From Fervidobacterium gondwanense DSM 13020 (GTDB lineage: Bacteria; Thermotogota; Thermotogae; Thermotogales; Fervidobacteriaceae), in contig NZ_FRDJ01000001.1 in the NCBI RefSeq assembly GCF_900143265.1, forward strand, positions 124,001-188,000: a stretch of DNA of 64,000 nucleotides, given 5' to 3'. How positions within the stretch are numbered: position 1 is the stretch's first letter; each line of letters opens with the position of its first letter. The notes beneath the pieces were generated by a model that was not told where the DNA came from, did not search any database, and saw nothing but the letters and a program-made list of their open reading frames with translations. Made by a program: the position numbers and the translations under genes. Positions 16,713-26,130 of this stretch are shown in pieces.

Positions 16713-16720
16713 CTTGAGAA

Positions 16721-18892
16721 CTATTTTTCTTTACTTTTCCTTCGTTTTTTCTTCTTTTTGCCTTCTGTCGTGTAATAGTAGTAATAGTAGTAGTAGTAGT
16801 AACCCATCTGGTTTGCTGTTATGTCGTTTATAACAGCGCCGAGGAGTTTTGCCGACGACGTCTGTATATTTTCATATGCAACTCTTAAAGATGGTTTTTG
16901 CGTTTTACCGGCACGCACTACAAGAACAATGCCATCGGTATATTTGGAGACTATCAATGAATCTGCTGCTGCAAGGATTGGCGGAAGGTCGATAACGATT
17001 CTTTCGTATTTTTCACTCAATTTCTGGATAAAATCTTCCATCTTTTTCGACGTTAGTAATGCCGTTGGATTTGGTGGTATCGGTCCAACTGGGATTATAT
17101 CTATATTTTCACCATAATTCACAATAATTCTTTCAACTGGAATGTCCTTTAGTAGATGATTCGTTACACCTATGTTTATCCTTTCAATTCCAAGAACCTT
17201 CTCGATTCTGGGTTTCCTCATATCCAGATCAAGCAGGAGCGTTCTATTTCCATTTTGAGCGTACGCCAGAGCTATGTTAGCTGCAATAAGTGTTTTACCC
17301 TCACCAGGTCCTGAGCTTGTAACAGCAACAATTTTCGGTGCCGGGGTGTTTGAATATTCGATATTTGTTGCAGTTAGCTTCAGAGCTTCTGCTTGCGGCG
17401 ATGTTGGTGAGTTTACGACAACAAGCTCTGGTGATTCGCTCGTTTCTGGAAATTCTATGTTCGGTATCCTTCCGAGCACTGGCGAACCTTTAAGCATGTG
17501 CTTTATGTATTCCTCATCAGATATCGTTTTGTCAAATGCTTCGAGGAGGAAGACAAGGAGTATGCCTAAGAAGATTCCAAGCACGCCTCCGATTGCAAGT
17601 GTAAGTTTTTTGTTCGGTTTCACCGGTTGGGTTGGCGTAATCGCTGAATCCACAAGTGTTGCCCTTCCAACAACGCCGGCTTCGGATATCCTTGTTTCTT
17701 CAAGTTTTTCAAGAAGAATGCTGTAGAGGTTTTCTTTGACTTTTCTGTCCCTTTCAAGTTCGAATAGTTGCTGCTCAAGCATTGGCAGCGTACTGATTTT
17801 TTGCTCGTATTTACTCTTGATGCTTTCAATTGAGCTTATTGTTGATTGGTAAACTAACAATTCCGTATTGCTCTGGATGAGTTCGGAGTACATTGATGCA
17901 TAGTTTGGGTCTGTTGTTTGAACTTGGGATGTTACTATGCTCTCGACTTGGTTTTTTAACATCTTCTCTGTTTCCTCGATTTGTTTTCGGAGAGATTTGA
18001 CTTGTTGGTCGTTCTCTGAATACGTATTCAGCAATGCTGAAAGCTGGATTTGTAAGTCGACAAGCTTTGCTTTCAATTGACTCACAACTGGGTTGACTGA
18101 TATTGTCTCTGAAGAGACTATCTTTTGATTCATAGATTTGAGCTGCTGAGTCAATGCTGAAATTTTTGCTTTGACTTCTTCAACTTTGATTTTGTAAGTG
18201 TTGATTTGCGTGTCAAGGTTGTAGAGCGTGTTGAGAAGGTTTTGAGACTCTACATTTAACACGTAGACTTTGTTCGTCTGTTTGAATTTCTTGAGTTGGT
18301 CTTCTACCTGTTTGAGTTCTTCTTCTACTTTTGGTATCTGCTGTTCGATGAACTCCCTTCGTGCAGTGTATTCGTTCCTTGAGAGTCTCTGAAGAAGCTC
18401 GTTGTAGACGCTTGCGAGTTCGTTTGCAATGTTCTTTGCAAGTTCTGGGTCTGGGTTTTGCACGCTTATTTTGACTATACTCGTATCTTTAACCGGTGAA
18501 ACGGTTATCATATTTGAAAGAGATTTGATCACATCGTATGTGTCTATTTCACTGTTTTTTGATTTATTCTTGAAATATTCAACGAGGTTAAGGTTCTTTA
18601 CCACTGTTTCAATGTTTGTTCTGCTCTTTATCAATTCCACTTCTGTCGATATATCAGGCCTTGATGAAGTGTATCCTGTTGCTGAGAATAAATCTGTAAG
18701 GCTTCCTTTTGATTTCGGCTCGATGTTTATGGTCACGCTTGCTTCATAAATCGGTGTTGCAAGCATGAGGTACACGATTGTTACAGCAAAAACAGCTATA
18801 ACTGTTGCAAAGAACCACCAGAAGCGCCTTTTGAATATTCTAAGAAGATCCTCTAACGTGATTTCGTCTCTTGTCATTTCCTGATCCATCAT
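16721..18892 (-). CDS. Wzc-like polysaccharide co-polymerase and tyrosine autokinase (BY-kinase)
   Basis: The 723-residue product has AAGGAGG 5 bases before its ATG. Order of parts: Wzz domain with a first membrane helix (about residues 30-53, WWFFATVIAVFAVTIVYL), long coiled coils (about 170-400), a second membrane helix (LAIGGVLGIFLGILLVFLLE), then a cytoplasmic kinase with Walker A SSGPGEGKTLIAANIA, Walker A' LLLDLDMRKP and Walker B RIVIDLPP. The tail is 10 consecutive Tyr followed by a Lys/Arg-rich end. In Wzc and CapAB the tyrosine cluster is autophosphorylated and its state gates chain length and export. An uninterrupted run of ten Tyr is unusual. It lies just downstream of the exporter gene and shares its terminator. 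Confidence 0.94.
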   Translation of the reverse strand: MMDQEMTRDEITLEDLLRIFKRRFWWFFATVIAVFAVTIVYLMLATPIYEASVTINIEPKSKGSLTDLFSATGYTSSRPDISTEVELIKSRTNIETVVKNLNLVEYFKNKSKNSEIDTYDVIKSLSNMITVSPVKDTSIVKISVQNPDPELAKNIANELASVYNELLQRLSRNEYTARREFIEQQIPKVEEELKQVEDQLKKFKQTNKVYVLNVESQNLLNTLYNLDTQINTYKIKVEEVKAKISALTQQLKSMNQKIVSSETISVNPVVSQLKAKLVDLQIQLSALLNTYSENDQQVKSLRKQIEETEKMLKNQVESIVTSQVQTTDPNYASMYSELIQSNTELLVYQSTISSIESIKSKYEQKISTLPMLEQQLFELERDRKVKENLYSILLEKLEETRISEAGVVGRATLVDSAITPTQPVKPNKKLTLAIGGVLGIFLGILLVFLLEAFDKTISDEEYIKHMLKGSPVLGRIPNIEFPETSESPELVVVNSPTSPQAEALKLTATNIEYSNTPAPKIVAVTSSGPGEGKTLIAANIALAYAQNGNRTLLLDLDMRKPRIEKVLGIERINIGVTNHLLKDIPVERIIVNYGENIDIIPVGPIPPNPTALLTSKKMEDFIQKLSEKYERIVIDLPPILAAADSLIVSKYTDGIVLVVRAGKTQKPSLRVAYENIQTSSAKLLGAVINDITANQMGYYYYYYYYYYTTEGKKKKKRRKSKEK
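16772..16801. repeat. Trinucleotide tract (TAC/TAT)10 encoding ten tyrosines
   Basis: On the minus strand ten codons TAC/TAT follow each other, eight of them TAC. Each unit gained or lost would change the tail by one Tyr without a frameshift. Confidence 0.9.
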
Positions 18893-18911
18893 TTATTCCT
18901 CCTTGATGCCA

Positions 18912-21900
18912 TTATTTGAAAAGTCCGGATACGTTGTTGTAGAAGGTTATTAGGTTATTTATAACCGGTATCCATTCAAGTGCACTTCTGAATATATCAG
19001 ACGGCACGAAGATTATGTCTCCGCTTTCAATCACAGGATTGTATTCTATCTTTCCACCGCTCATTGCACCCGCAAGGTTTATCTGTTCCGCTTTTCCATT
19101 GATTCCACCTTTGTAGAGCCATACGCTTGATGGCGCTGCTTTTGTGCTGAAGTATCCAGCCTGGATTATCGCTTGCAGCACCGTTGTGCCTTCTGTCAGC
19201 TGGACTATTCCTGGCCTGTTCACTTCGCCAAGCACGTACGCGTAGTTCTGCGGCGCGTCGATTATCCTTACGATGTCCCCTGGATTGATGTTGTACCCTC
19301 TTGCCTGGGTAAGGTCCTTGAGCTCGATTGTTTGTTTTTCCGTTCCTTTTGTAATTTCAAGTCTTCTGTAATTTTTGTCTATTCCTGCTTTTGTGAGTAT
19401 TTCGTAGAGCGTTACTGGTTTGTCTGAGTAAATCATGCTCGGATTTCCGTTTGCGTTGATTACGTATATGTAGTTTTCTTTGTCGACGTCAAAGAGGAGT
19501 ATGCTGTTATTAGTAAGCTTTGCGTTTGCAAATTCGCTCCATTCTATCTGCTCAACTTTTTCATCGTCTATCACAGTAATCTTGTTGCTTATGCCTTCTT
19601 TTAACCCTCCAAGTTTTCCCATGAGCGTTCTTAAGTCAAACTCTTCGCCTTGGGTGAATCTCACAAGTCCATTCGGTACGCCTTTACCGAACACATAGAC
19701 TTGGTTCGGTTCTTTCTGCGTGACGTATACAAAGTCTCCATCTTCAACTTGCGCGTTCTCTATGCCTTTGAATATTTTCTCTGCATCGTACTGTCCAGCC
19801 AACGCACCGTTTCGAATAATTAAAACTTTGTCAGATGCGTAATAGAGTTCCGGTCCGATGATGAGCCCGCCGAGTTTAGCAAAGAGCGTTTTCAAGTCTG
19901 GCGTTTCGTAGTAGTCGAACTGCACTCTGCCCGTGCTTCTTATGTACCCCATCGCCGTTACGTAGACCGGCTTTTTGAGCTGGACGTTGAGTATCGCGCC
20001 TTTTTGAATCGGCGTGTCTTTTGTGAAGTCTATCGCTGTTGCATTGTCGGTGATTTTATCTATCTTTCTTAAATCGCTCAGTCCTACTTTTGCAAGTATT
20101 TTCTGGATGGTTATCGGTTCGTTGAGTGCGAACGTGACGTATGAGGAGACATCTCCAACAAGGTACACGGCATTGACGTCGGATTGTTTGAAGATCAATG
20201 TGTCGTGTTTTTCAAGTATTTGGTCTTGTTTACCGTAGATGAGTTTTTCAGGTTCGTATTCGAATTGTTTTCCATTTCTCAAGAGTGTTATCTTTTCAAC
20301 GGTTTCTGGCTGGGTTATGAGTTTTTTGACCACATAGCTCAGCGTTTTCGGTTCGTAGTATGAGAGCTGGAGTACGCCTGGTCCTGATATGCCTGTGGTG
20401 TAAATCAGGAACGGTTCGTACGATACAAGCACTGTATCGCCAAGCGACAGGTTGACGTCTTTCTTGTTGTATATTATATCTCTGAGGTTGACTTCGATTT
20501 GGTTATTTATCAGTGCTTTTCCTTCGTTTTCAACATCTGAGTTTGGCAGTCCGATTTTGTTCAGCAATGTTTTGAGTGTCCTTGGCTCTTGCGGTTCGAA
20601 TGGTATTTTACCTTTCTGGTTTGCAAAGCCTTGGACGTATACGTAGAATTCGTCGAATTTCTTTATCTCGACTTTGTCACCGTTGCTGAGCGTGTATTCC
20701 TGAGCTTTTGATATGTCGACAGCTTTTCCGTTTATCTTCACCGATTCGATCCATTTCAGTTGGTCTGTCGGAATGCCGCCTATTTTTGTAAACAAGCCTG
20801 CGAGTGTCTTTGGCTCGTCTGGTTCGAACGTGACTATGCCAGGTTTGTAATCACCCGTGAGGTAGATTTTGAATTCTGGGTATTTTTTTATTTGAACTGT
20901 GTCGTTGTTCTTGAGAGAGTATGTGTCTATCTTTGAGAGGTCAACAGTAGTATCGTTTATCTTTATCGATTCTATCCATTTGAATTGTTCAGTTTTGAGA
21001 CCACCGATTTTCGTGAGTAGCGTCTTTAGCATCTTTGGTTCATTTGGTTCGAATGTGATTATTCCAGTTGAGAAATCACCCGTTAAGTATATTTTGAACT
21101 CTTCGTATTTTATTACGTTCACTATCGCACCGTTTGGAAGGATGACGTTCGCTGCCATGGTTAGTATTGTGGGTGAGAATTCTTGAGTCTTTCCATCCGG
21201 TGTGGTGACTGTGATTTTTTCTATCCACTTTTCGTTGTCTTTCGATATCCCTCCAGCTTTCGCTATCGCAAGTGCAAGGTTTTGTGGTTCTTCAACTGCG
21301 AATGTTTTGACTCCCGCACTCGGAACGAAGCCAAGAACGTAAACATATCTATCGTCTCTTTTGGGGATGTACAAAGAAGTTCCCTGTGTGAGAGAATAAT
21401 CGGTTTTTCCGCTGAGAACGTCTTTGAGGTTTACGGTAACTGTCTTGTTTGCTGTTGTAAGGTAAGAATTCTCTATCACAGCGATTTGTTCGTTGAGTGT
21501 GCCGAGGCGCAGAAGTAGAGTTTTCAATGTCAAACCGGGTTCGTATTTGAATATGGCAGAGTATGCGCCACTTACTTGAATCGTCTGACTGTATTTCACC
21601 GGTGGGAAGTAGATTACATCTCCTTCTTGAAGAAGAACATCATTATCTATCTTGCCTTCGTAGAAGAACGGGAGCATGTTTATCGTCTGTGTCTTACCTG
21701 CTCGTTTGAGCTGGATATTCTCAAAATCGATTTCTGTTGTTGGCGAAAGGTTGAGAATTGAGAAGAGTTTTGAGATAGTGAGATTTTGATAATTCGAAAT
21801 GTCAAAAGTGCGGTTCATTGCACCTTGGAAGTAGACATACATCGGTGCGTAGTCGACGATATAGACGGTTATGACAGGGTCTTTTATGAATTTTCTGACA

Positions 21901-22127
21901 GTTTGTTCGATTAGGTTCTTCACTTGATCAACTGTTAATCCTTCCACTTTGATATTTCCTGCATACGGATATGGAATCGTTCCATCAAATGCGACTTTCA
22001 CTGTTCGGGAGAATTGTGGTTGACCAAACACTTCAATGGCGATAGTATCACCAACACGGAGCGTGTACCCAAAGATACTCAGCGCAAAAATAATACTTAG
22101 AAAGCCGATAATCCACTTTCTCATCAC
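18912..22127 (-). CDS. Giant Wza-like polysaccharide export protein with about 12 SLBB-type repeats
   Basis: A signal peptide (KWIIGFLSIIFALSIFG) is followed by the polysaccharide export domain (YTLRVGDTIAIEVFGQPQF, then GTIPYPYAGNIKVEGLTVDQV). After it come about 12 SLBB-like units with the pattern xVYVxGxxxxxGxxxFxxxEPxTLxxLLxKxGG, for example IYLTGDFSTGIITFEPNEP and IYLTGDYKPGIVTFEPDEP. The C-terminus (ALEWIPVINNLITFYNNV) is an amphipathic helix like the one that lets Wza octamers span the outer membrane. Wza itself has about 380 residues; this protein has 1071. The extra repeats probably lengthen the periplasmic tube, which fits the wide periplasm under a Thermotogales toga. That functional reading is inference. 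GTG 22127 and ATG 22124 are both possible starts behind GGGGTGG. Confidence 0.9.
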   Translation of the reverse strand: MMRKWIIGFLSIIFALSIFGYTLRVGDTIAIEVFGQPQFSRTVKVAFDGTIPYPYAGNIKVEGLTVDQVKNLIEQTVRKFIKDPVITVYIVDYAPMYVYFQGAMNRTFDISNYQNLTISKLFSILNLSPTTEIDFENIQLKRAGKTQTINMLPFFYEGKIDNDVLLQEGDVIYFPPVKYSQTIQVSGAYSAIFKYEPGLTLKTLLLRLGTLNEQIAVIENSYLTTANKTVTVNLKDVLSGKTDYSLTQGTSLYIPKRDDRYVYVLGFVPSAGVKTFAVEEPQNLALAIAKAGGISKDNEKWIEKITVTTPDGKTQEFSPTILTMAANVILPNGAIVNVIKYEEFKIYLTGDFSTGIITFEPNEPKMLKTLLTKIGGLKTEQFKWIESIKINDTTVDLSKIDTYSLKNNDTVQIKKYPEFKIYLTGDYKPGIVTFEPDEPKTLAGLFTKIGGIPTDQLKWIESVKINGKAVDISKAQEYTLSNGDKVEIKKFDEFYVYVQGFANQKGKIPFEPQEPRTLKTLLNKIGLPNSDVENEGKALINNQIEVNLRDIIYNKKDVNLSLGDTVLVSYEPFLIYTTGISGPGVLQLSYYEPKTLSYVVKKLITQPETVEKITLLRNGKQFEYEPEKLIYGKQDQILEKHDTLIFKQSDVNAVYLVGDVSSYVTFALNEPITIQKILAKVGLSDLRKIDKITDNATAIDFTKDTPIQKGAILNVQLKKPVYVTAMGYIRSTGRVQFDYYETPDLKTLFAKLGGLIIGPELYYASDKVLIIRNGALAGQYDAEKIFKGIENAQVEDGDFVYVTQKEPNQVYVFGKGVPNGLVRFTQGEEFDLRTLMGKLGGLKEGISNKITVIDDEKVEQIEWSEFANAKLTNNSILLFDVDKENYIYVINANGNPSMIYSDKPVTLYEILTKAGIDKNYRRLEITKGTEKQTIELKDLTQARGYNINPGDIVRIIDAPQNYAYVLGEVNRPGIVQLTEGTTVLQAIIQAGYFSTKAAPSSVWLYKGGINGKAEQINLAGAMSGGKIEYNPVIESGDIIFVPSDIFRSALEWIPVINNLITFYNNVSGLFK

Positions 22128-22174
22128 TTTCTTACCACCCCTTAATATTCAATTTGTTTTTCCACTTCATTTGA

Positions 22175-22190
22175 ATTATATCATACCACA
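22175..22190 (-). promoter_or_regulatory. Extended -10 promoter for the Wza-Wzc genes
   Basis: On the minus strand TGTGGTATGAT (from about 22190 to 22180) runs into an overlapping TATAAT (22175-22180), about 50 bases before the exporter start. No good -35 was seen at 17 bases, so it would depend on the extended -10. Confidence 0.5.
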
Positions 22191-22330
22191 ACTCAGAGAT
22201 TAATAGTTAAAATTTCCAGTTTTGTTACAATCATAGCAGCCCACTGCACTATAAAGCCACTTCCAGCAACCGAAAACATTCCAAAAATAATGGACGGAAT
22301 ATATCCTTCGGTTACACTAAACTTTTCCCT

Positions 22331-22359
22331 TTGACTTCCGATAATAGATATGGTAAAAT
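22331..22359 (+). promoter_or_regulatory. Promoter for the UDP-HexNAc dehydrogenase gene
   Basis: TTGACT (22331-22336), a 17-base spacer and TAAAAT (22354-22359) with TGG just before it. It is 36 bases upstream of the ATG at 22395. Together with the promoter at 22175-22190 it makes a divergent control region. Confidence 0.75.
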
Positions 22360-22394
22360 TCATTCAGTGAATGAATGATTGGGAGGGATGGAGA

Positions 22395-23693
22395 ATGAGT
22401 TTGTACGAAAAGATATTAAGCAAAAATGCGGTAATAGGCGTTATTGGGATGGGATATGTTGGGCTGCCTTTGGCTGTTGAGAAGGCGAGGGCAGGTTACA
22501 GGGTTGTTGGGTTTGATATACAGCAAAAGAGGGTTGATATGATCAACCGCGGGGAGAATTATATAGGAGATGTGGATGATGCTGAACTCAAAGAGCTTGT
22601 CCAGTCGAAGGAGTTAAGAGCGACGGCGGATTTCGATGAATTGAAAAGTTGCGATGTAATAAGTATATGCGTGCCAACACCGCTTGATAAATTCAAGCAG
22701 CCAGATTTGAGCTATATTATCAACAGCGCAAATGAGATAAAGAAGAGGTTGAGAAAAGGACAGCTTGTCGTTTTGGAAAGTACAACGTACCCAGGGACAA
22801 CGGATGAGGTAGTACTGCCAATTTTGGAAGAAACTGGCTTGAAAGTTGGTAAGGATTTCTATCTTGCGTTCAGCCCTGAGAGAGTTGACCCAGGAAATCC
22901 ACGATACAAGACGAGAAATACCCCTAAGGTTGTCGGCGGTATGACTCCTGAGTGTACGAAGCATGCGGTGGCGCTGTATGAGAACGTGCTTGAAGCTGGC
23001 GTGTTCCCAGTTTCTTCGCCGAGGGCTGCTGAGATGACGAAGATTTTGGAGAATACGTTCAGGCTTGTGAATATAGCCCTCGTGCAGGAGATGACGAAGG
23101 TAGCGAATAAGATGAATATAAACATCTGGGAGGTTATAGATGCGGCTGCGACGAAGCCGTTCGGTTATATGCCGTTCTATCCTGGACCCGGCATCGGCGG
23201 GCACTGTATTCCGATAGATCCGTTCTATTTGGTCTACAAGGCGAAAGAGTACGATTTGCACATGATGCTCGTTGAGGTTGCGGGCGAGATTTCGGATAAT
23301 ATGCCGTACTATGTTGTCGACAGGCTTTCGGATATTTTGAACGACAGGATGCAGTGTTTGAACGGAAGGAATATCCTTTTGCTTGGCGTGACGTACAAGG
23401 GGAATATAGATGATTTGAGGGAGAGTCCTGCGTTGAAGGTGATTGAGATTCTTGAACGAAAGAAAGTGAATGTGTTCTACTACGATCCGTTTGTTCCTGA
23501 GTTCACGCACAACGGGAAGCACTACAAGAGAATTGAATTGACTGAGGAGAATTTGAAGAAGATGGATGGGGCTATAGTTACATCAGGCCACACAATCGGA
23601 ATAGACTATGAATTCGTCGCGAAGAACGTGCCGTTTTTGTTCGATACGAAGAATGTGACGAAAGGAAAATACGAGAACGTGATACTGCTCTAA
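22395..23693 (+). CDS. UDP-N-acetyl-D-hexosamine 6-dehydrogenase (WecC/WbpA family)
   Basis: The start chosen is ATG 22395 (MSLYEKILSKNAVIGVIGMG) behind GGAGGG; an earlier in-frame start would cover that site. 432 residues. The NAD loop GVIGMGYVGLPLAVEKARAG, SICVPTPLDKFKQPDLS, VVLESTTYPGTTDEVVLP, FSPERVDPGNP, the K-x-x-N segment MTKILENTFRLVNIAL and the catalytic Cys in GPGIGGHCIPIDPFYL are all present, as is GVTYKGNIDDLRESPALKV in the C-terminal domain. The enzyme oxidises C6 of UDP-GlcNAc or UDP-ManNAc to a uronic acid. The PGTT-DEVV and GGHCIPIDP forms favour an N-acetylated substrate over UDP-glucose, but the choice between WecC and WbpA cannot be made here. It probably supplies an acidic sugar to the polymer made by the divergent locus. 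Confidence 0.9.
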   Translation: MSLYEKILSKNAVIGVIGMGYVGLPLAVEKARAGYRVVGFDIQQKRVDMINRGENYIGDVDDAELKELVQSKELRATADFDELKSCDVISICVPTPLDKFKQPDLSYIINSANEIKKRLRKGQLVVLESTTYPGTTDEVVLPILEETGLKVGKDFYLAFSPERVDPGNPRYKTRNTPKVVGGMTPECTKHAVALYENVLEAGVFPVSSPRAAEMTKILENTFRLVNIALVQEMTKVANKMNINIWEVIDAAATKPFGYMPFYPGPGIGGHCIPIDPFYLVYKAKEYDLHMMLVEVAGEISDNMPYYVVDRLSDILNDRMQCLNGRNILLLGVTYKGNIDDLRESPALKVIEILERKKVNVFYYDPFVPEFTHNGKHYKRIELTEENLKKMDGAIVTSGHTIGIDYEFVAKNVPFLFDTKNVTKGKYENVILL

Positions 23694-23713
23694 TAGTGAA
23701 TTGTGATGTTATG

Positions 23714-23749
23714 AAAGCATCTCCGAACCAATTCGGAGATGCTTTTTTT
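23714..23749 (+). terminator. Rho-independent terminator after the dehydrogenase gene
   Basis: AAAGCATCTCCGAA pairs with TTCGGAGATGCTTT around a 4-base loop, followed by a run of T. Confidence 0.93.
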
Positions 23750-23773
23750 GTATAGGATTTTGGGGAGAAGGTG

Positions 23774-23782
23774 TGGTATAAT
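23774..23782 (+). promoter_or_regulatory. Extended -10 element for the fibronectin-type lipoprotein gene
   Basis: GTGTGGTATAATG with TATAAT at 23777-23782 lies directly after the terminator and about 50 bases before the ATG at 23834. The -35 position (AGGATT) is poor. Confidence 0.6.
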
Positions 23783-23833
23783 GATTTTTGAAAGGGTTTG
23801 AAAGAAAAATACAGAATTTCAGGGAGGGGTTGT

Positions 23834-26050
23834 ATGAGATTTACAAAGATAAAGAAGGCAAGCTCTTTGCTTTATTTCGCTTTGGCTTTATATTCTGCAT
23901 TCCTGCTTGTTAGTTGTGTGCCAACGAATAATAACGGCGGTGCGAACAGCAACAAGCCGTTACTTCTGAGCCCTCAGGATGAGGCTGTGAATGTCGAATT
24001 CAATAATGCAGTTTTGAAGTTTAGAACGCCCACTAACGAAAAGTACGAATTGGTAGTTAAGGAAGCAGTTAATAATGTAGAGGTTTATAAAACCGTTGTT
24101 GACGGTAACGGAGACGAGGTATCAGTTGTTGTTCCAAAAGGAAAGCTCAAGCCTACAGTAAGATATAAGTGGTACGTAAGGTTGAGGGATGACGATTCAG
24201 TTGCAAGTGACGTATGGTATTTCAATACAAAAAATAATACACCACCTTCTGTGAGCAACCTGAAACCTGATAAGACTTCTGATCATCCTTTTGGAGCTCT
24301 GGCGTTAACTTGGAGCGCAACTGATCCAGATAACGACGATTTGACTTTTGAGGTAAAGGTGTATTTACTTGGCAAGACTGAACCTGTTTTCACAACTACA
24401 GTTGCAACAAATTCTGCTGTTGTAAAGAATTTAGAACAGCAGAAGGATTATGAATGGACTGTTAAAGCCAAAGATCCATGGGGAAGCGAGAGCTCTCTGA
24501 CAAGGGCAACTTTCAGAACGAAAACAAATGAGGCACCGCAAAATATTGAGCTTTTGAACCCAAAGAACGGGCAGGTTGGTGTTAAGTTCAACAACTTGCT
24601 ACTACAATGGGAAGGATACGATAAAGATTACGAAGAGCTAAAGTACAACGTCTCGCTGAACGATAGTCAGAATTTGCTCAGCGGTTCGACGCTTACTCAG
24701 TACAGGGTAACTGGGCTGAAACCAGATACTCTCTATAGGTTAAAGATAACCGCTATCGATACGTACGGCCTTTCGAAAACTCAGGAATTCACGTTCACAA
24801 CGAAGCAAAATTCGCCACCAAACAAACCAACGTTGTTAGAACCTGCTAACAATTCAAGGGTGAATTTTGCAAAGATAACGTCTTTGACGTTTAGATGGCT
24901 TAATTCAGTTGATCCCGATGAAGACACAGTTTCGTACGATTTTGTTATTGAGTCGGAAGGAAACGTTGTGGTGAGCAGGGAGGGTATAAATTCAACTTCT
25001 CAAATCTTTTCTGACCCAAAAAGTATCTTAGACGTCGGCAAGACTTATGCATGGTATGTCGTCGCTAAGGATCCGCATGGCGGAAAGACGCAGAGCGAAA
25101 AGTTCACATTCGAAACGTATGAGAATAATCCGCCGACAAAGCCAACATCGCCGTATCCGGCTAACGGTGCGATAAATCAGCCGAACAGAATTCCAAAGTT
25201 CTCGTGGCAGTCTTCAGATCCAGATGGTGATCCGCTTAAGTTCGACGTATACATCGGTAACTCGCCGTCAAACCTGAGCTTAGTTACCGCAACTGACTTA
25301 ACGACAACTTCTTTCGAAACGGGTTATCTTTTTGAATTTGGAAAGACGTACTACTGGAAAGTCGCAGTAAAGGATGGTTATAACCCTCCGGTTGAAAGCG
25401 ATGTATGGAGTTTCACGATAACTAATAAGGATAATCCGCCAACGCAACCTGTTCTGGTCAACCCAGCAAATGGAAGTACTGGCATAGCTTTGAATAATGT
25501 TACTCTGAAATGGAACGCGAGTTCAGATGTTGAAACATCAAAAGAGAATCTCGTTTATTATCTATACTTTGGACGTGCTGATAACATGACGCTCTTGGCA
25601 ACAATTACTGGAAGAACAACAGCCGAAATCGAACACATCGCAACAGGGCTTAAGCCAGTTACGACATATTACTGGCGCGTAGAAGTTAAGGATAGCTTTG
25701 GAAATTACGCATACAGCACGACTTGGAATTTCACAACAAAGCAGAACGAAGCACCTAATTTTCCAATAAATCCAAGTCCGTCTGACGGAGGTTCCATCAC
25801 TTCCTCAAGTACGCCTGCAACGATAACACTATCTTGGAGCTGTTCGGATCCGGATGGAGATGCTTTGACGTACGAAGTATACGTCAGCAGGACGACTGAT
25901 TTTACAGGCGTGGCACCTATCAGAACAAACATGAATTCAGTTCAGTACACTGCTCCAGATTATGGATGGTATTACTGGTACGTGGTAGCAAAGGATCCAC
26001 ACGGTGGAGCAACTAAGGGTAAGACATGGAAGTTTGAAATCAAGAAGTGA
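23834..26050 (+). CDS. Surface lipoprotein with about seven fibronectin type III-like domains
   Basis: ATG 23834 follows GGGAGGGG; an upstream in-frame start at 23798 is less likely. The N-terminus MRFTKIKKASSLLYFALALY leads to the lipobox LVSC, so it should be lipidated at that Cys. A short Asn/Gly linker (PTNNNGGANSNKP) precedes about seven tandem domains of 90-110 residues. Each begins like NxPPxxPxLxxPxNGxxxV, has W-x-SxDPDxDxLxYxVY in its middle and ends YxWxVxxKDxxGxxxxSxxWxFxTK. This is the fibronectin III-like pattern seen in bacterial extracellular proteins. The role is not visible: adhesion, polymer binding, or a spacer from the outer membrane through the toga are all possible. Its place beside the exopolysaccharide locus hints at a surface role. 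Confidence 0.82.
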   Translation: MRFTKIKKASSLLYFALALYSAFLLVSCVPTNNNGGANSNKPLLLSPQDEAVNVEFNNAVLKFRTPTNEKYELVVKEAVNNVEVYKTVVDGNGDEVSVVVPKGKLKPTVRYKWYVRLRDDDSVASDVWYFNTKNNTPPSVSNLKPDKTSDHPFGALALTWSATDPDNDDLTFEVKVYLLGKTEPVFTTTVATNSAVVKNLEQQKDYEWTVKAKDPWGSESSLTRATFRTKTNEAPQNIELLNPKNGQVGVKFNNLLLQWEGYDKDYEELKYNVSLNDSQNLLSGSTLTQYRVTGLKPDTLYRLKITAIDTYGLSKTQEFTFTTKQNSPPNKPTLLEPANNSRVNFAKITSLTFRWLNSVDPDEDTVSYDFVIESEGNVVVSREGINSTSQIFSDPKSILDVGKTYAWYVVAKDPHGGKTQSEKFTFETYENNPPTKPTSPYPANGAINQPNRIPKFSWQSSDPDGDPLKFDVYIGNSPSNLSLVTATDLTTTSFETGYLFEFGKTYYWKVAVKDGYNPPVESDVWSFTITNKDNPPTQPVLVNPANGSTGIALNNVTLKWNASSDVETSKENLVYYLYFGRADNMTLLATITGRTTAEIEHIATGLKPVTTYYWRVEVKDSFGNYAYSTTWNFTTKQNEAPNFPINPSPSDGGSITSSSTPATITLSWSCSDPDGDALTYEVYVSRTTDFTGVAPIRTNMNSVQYTAPDYGWYYWYVVAKDPHGGATKGKTWKFEIKK

Positions 26051-26130
26051 AATAAGTCAAAGTAAAAGACCGTGGTTTTCTGGTCTTGCCCCCGAAAGTG
26101 TGGTATGTAAAAAAATCGATTTATTCTTTT

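Noticed and set aside
16772-16801. Trinucleotide tract as an on/off phase-variation switch
   Set aside because: Units are three bases, so changes alter only the number of Tyr and cannot turn the gene off; kept only as a possible length modulator.
22614-23522. Long minus-strand frame (302 codons) opposite the UDP-HexNAc dehydrogenase
   Set aside because: The plus-strand frame carries every motif of the family; the antisense product is Arg/His-rich with no sensible fold.
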